From Anaspis maculata (lineage: Eukaryota > Arthropoda > Insecta > Coleoptera > Scraptiidae), in assembly GCA_949128115.1 (NCBI GenBank), contig OX421963.1, forward strand, positions 89,227,602-89,291,601: a stretch of DNA of 64,000 bases, in the 5' to 3' direction. Numbering within the stretch: position 1 is the stretch's first letter; the number at the start of each line of letters is the position of its first letter. A program made the translations under genes and the position numbers. Shown here one piece after another: positions 32,390 to 43,217 of this stretch. A model generated the notes under the pieces. That model had not been told where the DNA came from, ran no database searches, and worked only from the letters and a program-made list of their open reading frames with translations.

Positions 32390-33753
32390 TAGTGGGGTCG
32401 GTACAGTATTATACGCTGCATTTTTGAGTAATGCAATGTCTTTTGGCACACATGTTTTTAGCACCTGTTTGAACAATTTTGTCCATCGCCGCAAGCAAAA
32501 TTTCAGTTCAGATCCTGTATACAGGGTGAAGAAAATAAACAATTAAAAAAAAATGCATCTTTTGAACGGACAAAGGTAGAGTATTGCAGGGCATGTCATA
32601 TGATGCGGAATTCGATGGTTGTTGAGGTACACTAAACCATTTTGATACATTATCAACCGTTTCCGAGATATTTAAAAAAAACTAAGAACTGTCAAAAAAA
32701 ACATTATCTCCATTATATCGCTTATTTTTGAAGATATCGGAATGAAATTTGGCATTTGCTTTATAAAAGACGTCATAAATGAATGAGAGCTGCAGTTATT
32801 TTCTAGGCCCACTATTTTCCTAAATAAGACAGTCAACTTTTTTGAGGAGGAACCGCCATTTTGTTTTGTGAATATCAAGCTGATGACCGAAAAAATGACT
32901 GATAGTCATTAGGCTAGTATCATGCCATTACTCTATAGTGTAAAAGATCACCTTGGATGGACCATCATACCATTTTTGCTGAAAGAAACATGACGCAATG
33001 ATTTTATGGGGTTCCTCAGAACTAGAGGACCTACTCCCAGCCATCGAGCCATTGCAAGTGATTGAACACCGCAATTATGACCCCTGATCATTTCTCAGGT
33101 TGCTCACCAAGATTCATAGCCATAAGTGCAGCGATTCGGTTTTAGCAGCTGTTTGAATTAAGAAGTGTTGCCTTTTCGTAAAAAAAACTGAAAATTACGA
33201 GGTCTCTGGGTCAATTCTTGGGTTATTGGAAATAGATTCTCCAAGGAATGTTGATAAATTTATGCTAAATTATTAGAAAAAAGTGCATTCCATGGCATAG
33301 GTTTGAAGAAACGGCTGAAAATGGTTAGAAACGGTTTCTTTTGTCTTGTTAAGCGTTAAATTATGGATCTTTTTTGGCGATTTTCATGCCTCCAGCCTAT
33401 TAAGATGATGGGATGAAATTCTTCAATTTCTTATCACCTTGTGATGTCATCTGCATAGATCGCCATCATGCCAACATTTCCCAAAGCTGAAGGAGGAATC
33501 TGAATATAATATATTCCAAAATTCATTGCGGCATCAAAATTTATAAGGTTCTCTCTATTATTAGTGTTGCCCTACCGCATAATTTGTTCGCTTCCAACCT
33601 ACTGCAAAATACTTTAACTTCAACTTTATTTCTCTCTTCCGACTGAGTATATACAGCATATGAGAATAGTCTACAAACATTGCCAAGTAACAACAAGAAT
33701 AATAAATGTTTTGAAGCAATAACAATAACAACAAATAATCAAAAATATCACAG

Positions 33754-35682
33754 ACAAGTTGTACTTACACGGGTCACGGTTCGGCCAAAGTCGAAAATGA
33801 CAAAAAAAATTGTCCACGAATTTTAATACGTGCAAGTGGTTACTCACATGTTTTTATGTAAAAAAACCGTTGTACCAAAATTGTATCATTGTTAGTTTTT
33901 GATTTTTCTCAAAAAACGAAAGTTATGTGTCATTTGATAATGATTATCGCCCTTATCCCCAATTCAGCTAATCAGAACAGCCGAATATGACACACGTGAC
34001 TCAGTTTAAGCTATCGATTATTGCACACTAGCAAGTGAAAAGAGTACACTAGGTAAAAGCACCATACTAGGGTGATTCAAAATTTTTGAGTTAGGATTTT
34101 ATGATGATTTTTTCAACTGGCTGGGAATTAATCAAACAAAAACGGTTTTTCTTTTACTATGGCAAGCTTTCAGTCCCCTCTCCAACATATCAAATGTCCT
34201 CATCTCTGGGACTGCTACAAATCAGTATACAGGGTGAAAGTTTATTATCATTCTTCACTTTCTCTCTTTCTTTCAGTTTAATTTGTTGAATTTATTTTAT
34301 TCAAATCTGTGAATAAAAACGCAGCTCTAGAAAAACTCTATATATTTGATGAATATGTTTGACTAGAAACTCTTGAGTTGTCAAAAGAACCATTCGCAGT
34401 TGTTGTGTGAGCCGATTTCACCAAGAAAAAAAATGTTAACGTGAAAAAGACTTCCGACCCTGTAAATTAAAATGCATCAGTTACAGGGATGTATCATTTT
34501 TATATGTTCAGTATGACATCATAAGCTTGCAACAGAACTAGAACTGGCCTCAATCTAGATCAATTCCACCAAGAAAAAAATTCAAGATCAGAAATACTTT
34601 TTACCTTGTAACTTGATACACAGCAGTTGCTGGGTGGTATATTATTGATATATTTATTGGCAGAACATAAGAGTCTACAAAACTAGCCAAAAACCGTTTT
34701 TCCCAGTTATCAGTCTCTCAAGAAAGAAAGCAAGTAAAGAAAAATAATAAACTTCTACCCTGTCTACTGATTTGTGGCAGTCCCAGAGATAAGCACTTTT
34801 GATGTGTTGAAGTCCCCTCTTCTGCTGTGTATCAAGTTACAAGGTAAAAAGTATTTCTGATCTTAAATTTTTTTCTTGGTGGGATTGATCTAGATTGAGG
34901 CCAGTTCTAGCTCTTTTGCAAGCTTATGATGTCATACTAAACATATAAAAATGATACATTCCTTTAACTGATGCATTTTAATTTACAGGGTGGGAAGTCT
35001 TTTTAACGTTTACATTTTTTTTCTTGGTGAAATCGGCTCACACAACAACTGCGAATGGTTCTTTTGACAACTCAAGAGTTTCTAGTCAAACATATTCATC
35101 AAATATATGGGGTTTTTCTACAGCTGCGTTTTTATTCACAGCTTTAAATCAAATAAATTCAACAAATTAAACTGAAAGAAAGAGAGAAAGTGAAGAATGA
35201 TAATAAACTTTCACCCTGTATACTGATTTGTAGCAGTCCCAGAGATGAGGACATTTGATATGTTGGAGAGGGGACTGAAAGCTTGTCATAGTAAAAAAAA
35301 AACGTTTTTGTTTGATTAATTCCCAGCCAGTTGAAAAAATCATCATAAAATCCTAACTCAAAAATTTTGAATCACCCCTAGTATGGTGCTTTTACCTAGT
35401 GTACTCTTTTCACTTGCTAGTATGCAATAATCGATAGCTTAAACTGAGTCACGTGTGTCATATTCGGCTGTTCTGATTGGCTGAATTGGGCATGTGGGCG
35501 ATAATCATTATCAAATGACACATAACTTTCGTTTTTTGAGAAAAATCAAAAACTAACAATGATACAATTTTGGTACAACGGTTTTTTCAGATGAAAACAT
35601 GTGAATAACCACTTGCACGTATCAAAATTCGTGGACAATTTTTTTTGTCATTTTCGACTTTGGCTGAACCGTGGGGTCATTG
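33754..35682. mobile_element. Large palindrome inside the 3' UTR of the CR1-type element
   Basis: Arms of about 850 bp: left about 33772-34629 and right 34834-35677, with a spacer of about 205 bp. Mirrored landmarks are CACGGTTCRGCCAAAGTCG at the outer ends, CTAGTGTACTCTTTTCACTT, and ACCTTGTAACTTGATACA at the inner ends. The spacer itself holds a degraded copy of an arm segment. It is flanked by TATCACAG (33746-33753 and 35683-35690), probably an 8 bp target duplication. The outer 10-20 bases are not symmetrical. Non-coding. It differs from the TAG...CTA foldbacks in its ends. Confidence 0.75.
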
Positions 35683-35728
35683 TATCACAGTCAAAAAATT
35701 CCTTAACACTATAAAATGTATAGGTCAA

Positions 35729-38110
35729 TTATAAATATTTCACATTTTTCTTAAATAAAACAAGGTTATTCATAGCTTTAAGGGAAGCAGGTAACTTATT
35801 AAAGAGTTTCACAGCCATTACAAATGGACCCCTAGCTGAGCTACTCAATCTATGCACAGGAATGTCAATATTAAAATTATGTCTAAAATTATATGAGTTG
35901 TTATCGCTTCTGGACGAATTGAAATCAGATTTATTCTTGTGGACGTACAAAACACAGTTTAAAATATAAATTGACGGAACAGTTAAAATATTGAGCCTAT
36001 CAAACAGGGGTCTGCAAGATTGTCTATTATTTTTGGATAACATGGTCCGCAAAATTCTCTTTTGAGCAATAAACAAGTCAGCCACACGTGAAGCATTGCC
36101 CCAACAAACAATTCCCTAACTCAAAATAGAATGAACATATGCATAATAGTACATCTTTAAAATATTTACATTAACTTTGTCTCGCAGCTGCCACAAAACG
36201 AATTGAGACACTTTCATTTTCTTGATTAAGTCATCAACATGACAAGACCAAGAGAGCTGGCTATCTAAGGTAAACCCCAAAAATTTAACAGAATAATTCT
36301 GTTTTAAAGACTTTCCATCGGTACGCACCAGAAGACTTAAGTTGGTCGCTTTATTCGAGAATAGAAGAAGATCTGTTTTGTCATTGTTTAGTTTCAACCC
36401 ATTGGAGTCGCAGTAAGCCTGCATAGCCTCAATGGTCTCAGTTGCCTTCAAAGAGAGGGAGTCAAGATCGGCAGCAGAAACAGCGGCAGTTGTGTCATCG
36501 GCAAACATTGTCATGTGAAAACTTATATCAATGTCGTTCACAAAAATTAGAAAAAGCAGGGGTCCCAGTATGCTACCCTGGGGCACTCCGGTGTCAACCC
36601 GAAGGGAGTCTGAGCAATACCTAGCTCCGTCAGTCAGAATAACACACTGGGTCCTATCTTTCAGATATGTAGATATCCATTCGAGGGCAACCCCACGAAT
36701 TCCACATCGATCCAACTTAGACAAGAGAAGTTTATGATTGACGACATCAAAGGCCTTGGATAAGTCGAAGAAAATACAAGCCGCTGACTCACCGGACTCA
36801 AGACTCTGTAAAACAAATTTGTACAAATGCAACATTGCATCTGCAGTAGAAGATCCGCGGCGGAAACCAAATTGACGATCAGACAAAACCTCATTCTTGA
36901 CAAGAAAATCGACTAGTCTCGAGTGGAAACATTTCTCAAAGATTTTCGAAAATACGGATAGCAAGGCAATAGGTCTGTAGTTGCTAATTACTTTCTTATC
37001 ATTTTTCTTATGAACGGGGATTATCTGAGCATGCTTGAGTTTAGATGGAAAAGTGCCTTCCTCAAAAGAGGTATTAATCAGTTCAGCCAACGGCGCACAG
37101 ATGAAATCAACAACATGTCTCAGAAGTGAACACGGCACACCGTCGGAGCCACAGGAAGATTTATTCGAAATTTCAAAAATTATGTCGGCTATCTCCAAGG
37201 GGGTAACAGGTGAAAGAAACAGATTTTTGGAACTTTTAGAACACCCCTTGGAGGAAGACTTTACAGCATGGTCAGTCTTCACTGTATCAGCAATCTTCTT
37301 AACGGAATCAATAAAATATTCATTGAAACAATGAGCGGCGGTCCTCAAGTCAGGAATTTTATTTCCCTCGATGTCAGTGAAGGACTGGGGATATTCAGGT
37401 ACGCTTTTAGTAGAGTTGACAGTCTCATTAATGATGCTCCAAGCCACCTTGGAAATGTTACAGTTAGGTTTCAAAAATTTACTCTCGTAAAAGACCTTCC
37501 GTGCACGAGCAATCTCGGCACGATGCTCACGCTTCAAAATCTTATATCTATCAAAAAGTTTGAGGCTACCAGTAGTCTTCCATTGCTTGAACATATTTCT
37601 CAAAAAAGCTCCATGCTTAATCATGGTTGCAGTAATCCAAGGTCGGGAATGGGCTTTATTTTTTTTCTCACTAATACGAGAGATAAGCGGAAATGCGGCT
37701 TCTATCGAGTCAGCAAATAAGTCGAAGAAAACATCACACTTATCCTCGTACGGCAAGGAGGAGTCAAACAGAAAGGAAAAATCCATTCCAGAAATAATTT
37801 CGATAAAATGATGGATGTTGGAATCATTACGAAAATTGCGGTAAGGCAAAAAAGTCTGGGTACCCTTGTGGGCGCTGTCAAACAAATCAAGACTTAAGCT
37901 TTGTAAAAGGTGATCAGAGAATTCAACGTGAATTGACTCTGTTTTTGAATAAAGTTCACTGGCATTACAGAATACATTATCCAGAGTAGATTTACAGTCA
38001 CCCTGTATGCGAGTAAAATCAGATATTAAGCCGATTAGTCCATATGAGGAAAATGAGTTCACAATAAGAGTGCTAGCATTGTCATAAGAGTTGTGAAAAT
38101 AGTCTTTCAT
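35729..38110 (-). pseudogene. CR1-type ORF2: partial endonuclease plus reverse transcriptase, one in-frame stop
   Basis: The frame is open for 664 codons (36116-38110), then a single TAG (36116-36118) interrupts HSILS/GIVCWGNA, and the same frame continues to 35729 (FKKNVKYL). It starts late in the AP-endonuclease domain (LDNVFCN, FSDHLLQS). RT motifs are NYRPIALLSVFSKIFEK, CIFFDLSKAFDVVNHKLL (catalytic Asp), GVPQGSILGPLLFLIFVND and the active-site MFADDTT. The C-terminal block AQKRILRTMLSKNNRQSCRP is typical of CR1/Jockey elements. Apart from the stop and 5' truncation the frame is intact, so the copy is fairly young. Confidence 0.9.
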
Positions 38111-39082
38111 GTTCGTCCTACATCACATGAGTACATCCTGTGCCAGTTTCTTGAAACCTTCACTGAAGAATGCACTTTTTTGTAATAATTCAGCATAAAT
38201 TTATCAAAATTCCATGGAGGATCTTTTTCCAATGACCTAAGAAACGACCCAGAGACCTCGTGAATTTCTGTTTTTTTCATGAAAAATCGACACTACTTTA
38301 TTTAGATAGCTGCTAAAACCGAACCGCTGAACTTATGGCTTTGAATCTTGGTAGACAACCTGAAGAATGATCAAGGATCATAATCGCGGTGTTCAATTAC
38401 TTGCAGTAGCTCGATGGCTAGCAGTAGATCCTCTAGCTCTGAGGAATCCGATAAAATCCGTGCATCATCTTTCTTTCAGCAAAAATGGTATGATGGTCCA
38501 TCCAAGGTGATCTTTCACATGATAGAGTAACGGCATGATACTAGCCTAATGACTATCAGTCATTTTTTCGGTCATCAGCTTGATATTCACAAAACAAGAT
38601 GGCGGCTCCCCTCCAAAAAAGTTGACGGTCTTATTTAGGAAAATAGTAGGCCTAGAAAATTATTGCAGCTGTTATTCATTTATGACGTCTTTTATAAGAC
38701 AAATACCAAATTTCATTCCGATATCTTAAAAAATAAGCGATATAATGAAGATAATGTTTTTTTTGGCAGATCTTAGTTTTTTTTAGAATATCTCGAAAAC
38801 GGTAATTAATGTTTCAAAATGGTTTGGTGTACCTCAACAACTATCAAATTGCGCATCATATGATATGCTCTGCAATACTCTACCTTTGTCCGTTCAAAAG
38901 ATGCATTTTTTTTAAATTGTTTTTCTTCTTCACCCTGTATACAGGACCTGAACTAAAATTTTGCTTGCGGCGATGGACAGAATTGTTCAGACAGGTTCTA
39001 AGGACATGTGTGCCAAAGGGCATTGCATTACTCAAAAATGCAGTGAACGGGACTTTTTCCGAACGTGCCGACTCCACTACCA

Positions 39083-39249
39083 CAGAAAATTTTGCGAAAC
39101 TCTTCTCGAATTAGACCATTAAATAGGAAGTTCATAAACTCAAGCATTGTATTGGCTAGCGTTGCGTTGTTTGAGTCTCTCCATCCTTTGTCGAAAAAGG
39201 TCTTTGAGAATAGCTGGCCGAAGTCCATCTATGCCCGCCGCAGAACTAG
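39083..39249 (-). pseudogene. R2/NeSL-type element copy 2, second piece
   Basis: Between the two foldback elements the minus strand encodes SSAAGIDGLRPAILKDL, which corresponds to TSSGMDGLSAQHLRDL in copy 1, and ends in EEFRKIFCG, corresponding to QDICQFFFG. A frame change lies between these two segments. It joins the first piece across foldback 2 and the third piece across foldback 1. Confidence 0.75.
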
Positions 39250-39520
39250 TAGTGGACGTGGTACAACCTAAATAGGGGATATAAGTTGCAAATGATGATA
39301 AAGACAAACCACTTTGCAGGGTTACAACTGAGACCTAAATAAACGATTTGACCCGCAGTGCTTTTCTTTTCGTCCCTTAGGATTTGAATAGCGCCCCCTT
39401 TTCAAAATGGCGGATATTATCTAGGGGCAGAAGGTATCGAATAGCCTAGTGATGTCCAGCTTAGTAGAAATATATGGACCTATGTCTCAATCTCTTTCTG
39501 GGATACCAAACACTATTTAA

Positions 39521-39864
39521 AAAAATGGTGGAACATTGCCTTCTACCGCAGGCAAATTTGGTGGAGGCGCCAAAAGGAATTTAGTACTGTCATAAGAAAA
39601 TTGCTGTAAGATTTTTATTTTTCAACCGATTTTGACACAAGACATCTCATTTTGTAGAAAAGTAAATTCTTCTTGTTACCTTACACCTTTTATTGAAGGT
39701 ATAAGATGACAAGAGGAATTTAATTATCTACAAAATTAGATGTCTTGTGTTGAAATCGATTAAAAAATAAAGATGTTGCAGCGATTTTCTTATGACCGTA
39801 CTAAATTCATTTTGGCGCCTCCACCAATTTTGCCTGCGACAGATGTCAATGTTCCACCATTTTT
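39521..39864. repeat. Nested hairpin in the left arm of foldback 2
   Basis: Two arms of about 165 bp mirror each other around about 39690, starting AAAATGGTGGAACATTG and ending with its inverse. It interrupts the left terminal repeat of foldback 2 between TTTAAAAAA and ACTTTCCCGG, where the right repeat has about 25 other bases. Confidence 0.75.
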
Positions 39865-40341
39865 ACTTTCCCGGCCAACCCACGAACACGGAGGGAAAGT
39901 ATTGTAATCGTGCAGAAAAAAAGTTTTGAGATTTCACCGGATATATCCGTTTTGAGGTCCCCCAAGACGATTAAGACCATTTTCAGAATGATGTCTGTCT
40001 GTGTGTGTGTGTGTATGTGTGTGTGTATGTGTGTCTGTCTGTGATCTTCCACGATAACTGCCGTAACGTTGACTGGATCGACTTGATATTTGGTATACAA
40101 ACATGGTTGTTTCCTGAAAAGAGCCCATTAGTTTTTGGCTGTCATCTGTCAAACCCAACTGTCACTATCATCAAATGTCAGAGACTATATCTCACGGAAC
40201 TCAACTTGCAATATGTCATTTGAAAGCCCTTGGAAAACTGTATTCAGAACAGTTGGAAAGATTGCCCTATCTGTCATCTGTCAAATAATAAAAAATGTTA
40301 AAGTTCAAAACTTTCCCAATTAATTATTCAAAATCTATCTG

Positions 40342-40746
40342 ATGGATTGGAACCAGATTTGGCAGGAAGCAACACAACAAAAGAGTCAAATTGAGGCCGC
40401 AGTTGCAGTTTTCCACCATTCTCCAGTTGAGCGTAATGAATTTTCGAAATTTCTCCTGGCCGTTGCCACTCAGGAGGGGCTCTCGCCGGTGTTTCGACCA
40501 GCACGACTCGCTTTTGTAGCAGGACTCCACTCAAAAATTTATTCCTGCTCGGGGATCGACTTTTTTTGGAAATTTCAACTGATATCGAAAGTAGATTGTA
40601 TTGAGCGTCGTGCAGGTCTATTTTCAGAGTTGACACGATTTTGGTTTTCCGACTGTAATTTTTTCAAAATGAAATTTGCACATTCCGTGAATTTGAGAAA
40701 AACGCAATGCAAACTTCTACATGCGGTAGGCCCCACGAAAAATTAA
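40342..40746 (+). other. Unassigned open frame in the interior of foldback 2
   Basis: A 134-codon plus-strand frame overlapped by a 102-codon minus-strand frame (40328-40636). Neither translation resembles a transposase or any family I know. Both may be chance. If foldback 2 ever coded for something, this is where it would be. Confidence 0.2.
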
Positions 40747-41833
40747 TTTTAGGTGCAGACATGCTGTGAATAAAAGTTGGAGAAAAGATTGAGCTAATTT
40801 TTGGAGGAAAAATTTTCGAAATCGGATCAACAGTTGCCGAGTTTTCCTCTCTGGAAAAACTGCAAATTTTCCAACTTTTTATTCAGTGAACAGATTTCTC
40901 GGAATTGTTTTTTTTAGAGAATAGATAACTGGTTCTTGAACATTTTCCAATAATTTCTCTCCAATTTCCCGGAAATTTTCCTCCTGAAAATATAAAATCA
41001 CTCATGCGATCGTACAAATTAAGCGGTTCTGTCACGATAATTACCGAATTATTGATCCGATCAAATCGAAATCAGGTACGGAGGCCTAAGTTCAGCCTGG
41101 AACGTTCTGATTAGACTTTGGGTGGATGATTTTGATCGGAAGCCCTCAGGTGGCACATTGGGTCTGGGTTTGTCTGCCCAAGCTCTAAATTGAAAATATA
41201 GAATTGAAATTTGACACACAGATGCAGTGAAAGTTTTCAATCAAGTTTTTGTAATTTCATCATCATATCTAAAGTAGGAACAAAAATTTCAATAAGGAAC
41301 CAGCATTGCATTTTTGAGATATCACAGCAGTTACCTACCTAGTTCTACCTTTTTGATCATTTCATCACCTTGGAAAACTGACCTAACCTGTCATTTTTTC
41401 TGTCCGCTCAACAATGGATGCAGGATGCTCGTTAAACGCTCGACTAAATAGAATTTTTTCATCAATTTCCAAATCGAATCGCCCCCTCCCGAAGGGACAC
41501 TTCGATCAAAATCATTACTGACGTCTCTGGATACCGCCGGGAAAGTTTTGTGTCGCCCCACAACAGATTTTTTAAATAGTGTTTGATGTCCCAGAAACCG
41601 ATCGAGACATAGCTCCATATATTTTAACAAAGCTGGACATCACCAGGCTATTCGATACCTTCTGCCCCTAGATAAAATCCGCCATTTTGAAAAAGGGGCG
41701 ATATTCAAATCCTGAGGGACGAAAAAAAAAAGCACTGCGGGTCAAATCGTTTATTTAAGTCTTAGTTACGATCCTGCAGAGTGGTTTGCCTTTATCATCA
41801 TTTGCAACTTGTTTTTTCCTACCACGTCCACTA

Positions 41834-42426
41834 TAGGTGGGAAAGAGTGCATCGCTTCTATCAGTTCTTCTTCTTCGATTGTAGAATGTCGAGTATCTGT
41901 TGTGTTTGAGAGTTTTGAAAAATGGGTTGTTACCGGATGTGCTGAGTGTTTGGTTCTGAAACAAAGCAAAGTATCTTCGTTATGGGGAGCGATTTCATCT
42001 TGTGAATTCAATAACCTTATGGCTCTTCTAATTCTTGGTCTGCAAGTTTAGCCTCAATTTTCTTCTCCAAGGAAGTTTCTTTGTATTCCTTTGATTCAGT
42101 GCTCAATCTGTTTGGTAATGACCACTCTGTGAGCGGTTTGGACTTGCAATGTTCGCAATGTTCTTTTTCATCCAGCTTGTAAGATTTCTAACTTCATCTC
42201 TGACTTTTGAGGGACACTCAGCACAGAAAGAGAAGCAGAACAGTTTCTTCCAAGCATTATCGTCGTTATTTGTTATTATTCCTTCAAAAATGACCCTTAA
42301 CAACATTGCGAGTTCCTGTCTTGCTCCTCTAGGACATCGTCGCAGTGTCGGAACTGAAAGCTTCAAATGGTTCAGAATAACGCCAAGTTCAGATTTTATG
42401 AGAGCTTCATAATCAGTGCTTTTCAT
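41834..42426 (-). pseudogene. R2/NeSL-type element copy 2, N-terminal piece
   Basis: The frame 42103-42426 reads LKLSVPTLRRCPRGARQELA and NDDNAWKKLFCFSF, parallel to LPILKRIPRGARPIAAEK and NDQNAWKKLLTF in copy 1 at 9.6 kb. After a frame change, 41766-42011 continues with NEDTLLCFRTKH and EELIEAMHSFPP, parallel to DETYRLLREKH and KDVLQKVFSFAP. The homology stops exactly at the edge of foldback 2 and resumes at 39249. Confidence 0.8.
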
Positions 42427-42553
42427 ATCATATGAGACCCTTTCGCATTATTATGCATCCTTGTAGTATGGATTTTGAGCCCTTTGTTGTTTTTATATTC
42501 CATGTTATTTACCTTCCATGTCAACAAATTTCACCATAATTGCAAAAACGTAC

Positions 42554-42745
42554 CTTGGTAAGGGCTTGAAGTATGCCCATTCTCTCTGCCGCTGTTGGTA
42601 TTCCTAAATACAGGATTGTGCCGAACTTGTCTTGATTTAAGAATGCCGGGTTGATATCCTGTGGCCTGTTGGCAGTCGCCATCAGTAAGTATACCCCAGC
42701 TCTCTCTGCTTCCCTGCCCATCTCTGTGAATAATTGGTCGATTAC
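42554..42745 (-). pseudogene. Exon of an NVL/VCP-like AAA ATPase, possibly pseudogenised
   Basis: The minus strand encodes VIDQLFTEMGREAERAGVYL and LMATANRPQDINPAFL, then TILYLGIPTAAERMGILQAL and TK, closely following the second AAA domain of NVL-type ATPases (ribosome-assembly ATPases of the nucleus). The 3' boundary is a good donor (ACCAAG/GTACGT). The 5' boundary may be CTGTATAG at 42746, giving 64 whole codons. Alternatively TTTTTTTCAG at 42766-42775 gives a longer exon that encodes EASLTV like the family but contains an in-frame TAG just before VIDQL. The second-region-of-homology arginine (normally RPGR) is replaced by NQDK. A diverged paralogue or a pseudogene; no neighbouring exons were recognised. 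Confidence 0.65.
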
Positions 42746-42844
42746 CTATACAGTTAGCGACGCCTCCCTGAAAAAAATCAGTTGTGGCGCCACAGTACTT
42801 CGAAAATACGCATACGCGAGAAATAATGAGTTTTCTTGGAGTAA

Positions 42845-43008
42845 AAATTTGCTGTGTGATCGATGAGGGACATTGTCTCTACTGGTTGGTGGCTCTTCGT
42901 TAATGCTGTTAGATTTTTGACGATCACGACTGGAGAAGAGGATGCCTAAGATCGGCAGTACTAAAGAAAATGGAATGAACATTCCCACTACCCAGAGGAT
43001 CCATCTTC
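42845..43008 (-). repeat. Inverted duplication, left copy
   Basis: The minus strand (CCTCTGGGTAGTGGGAATG ... ACACAGCAAATTTTTACT) is homologous to the plus strand at 43218-43345 with gaps, so the two form a head-to-head inverted pair about 210 bp apart. A 91-codon minus-strand frame (42746-43021) begins with a hydrophobic segment WILWVVGMFIPFSLVLPILG, which could be a membrane anchor, but the sister copy does not preserve the frame. Confidence 0.65.
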
Positions 43009-43217
43009 TGATGCACATCACTGAGTAATGAGAACTGTCTACTCTATCTTATTGATTATGCGAAACTAGCAAGCAAGGTGTAAAGAAGAAGATACAATGG
43101 TATAGGAAATGGATAACACAGAGTGCATTTGGGCGCGTTGTCTCCGTATCGAGAAACTCTTTGAATTAATGTCCATATTGTCCACCAGGAAAAGTTTTCT
43201 CAACCTCACTGACGCCT

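Larger units (their letters stand above)
33611..38125 (-). mobile_element. 5'-truncated CR1/Jockey-type retrotransposon inside foldback 1
   Basis: Minus-strand element starting within its endonuclease domain at about 38110-38125 and ending at a tail of AAGTT-type repeats (33611-33625) preceded by an AATAAA signal. Its 3' untranslated region is split by a palindrome (33754-35682) flanked by TATCACAG on both sides. 5' truncation is typical of target-primed retroposition. Its own target duplication is not clear. Confidence 0.75.
32390..39079. mobile_element. Foldback element 1 (TAG...CTA ends, TSD CCA), carrying nested insertions
   Basis: The left end TAGTGGGGTCGGTAC (32390) and right end, the inverse of TAGTGGAGTCGGCAC (ending 39079), start inverted arms of about 900-950 bp (to about 33330, and from about 38130). 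Internal landmarks such as TGCATTTTTGAGTAATGCA and CATCTTTTGAACGGACAAAG are mirrored in the other arm. The direct repeat CCA flanks it at 32387-32389 and 39080-39082. Removing the element and one CCA rejoins the reading frame of an R2/NeSL-type element. Between the arms lies a CR1-type retrotransposon (33611 to about 38125), itself interrupted by another palindrome. No transposase was recognised, so it is non-autonomous. Confidence 0.85.
39250..41833. mobile_element. Foldback element 2 (TAG...CTA ends, TSD TAG)
   Basis: The left end TAGTGGACGTGGTA (39250) is mirrored at the right end (41833). Terminal inverted repeats run about 290 bp on the left (39250-39520, resuming at 39864-39885) and about 300 bp on the right (41535-41833); landmarks are CGATTTGACCCGCAG (39344-39358) and TAGGGGCAGAAGGTATCGAA. 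The flanking direct repeat is TAG (39247-39249, 41834-41836). Excising the element and one TAG restores SFPPSSAAGIDG in the surrounding retrotransposon. The 1.65 kb interior has a TG-rich run (39991-40041) and overlapping open frames at 40328-40746 without recognisable domains. Confidence 0.85.

Noticed and set aside
32870..32905. CTGATGACCGAAAAAA resembling a hammerhead core
   Set aside because: There is no stem II between CTGATGA and GAAA, and the flanks do not form stems I and III; it is part of a foldback arm.
40328..40746. Transposase gene in foldback 2
   Set aside because: Neither overlapping frame has DDE/DDD-type spacing or zinc-finger motifs.
42746..43021. 91-codon minus-strand frame with a hydrophobic start as a membrane protein gene
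   Set aside because: Its inverted duplicate does not preserve the frame, and its C-terminal part runs into the AAA exon acceptor region; left as repeat only.
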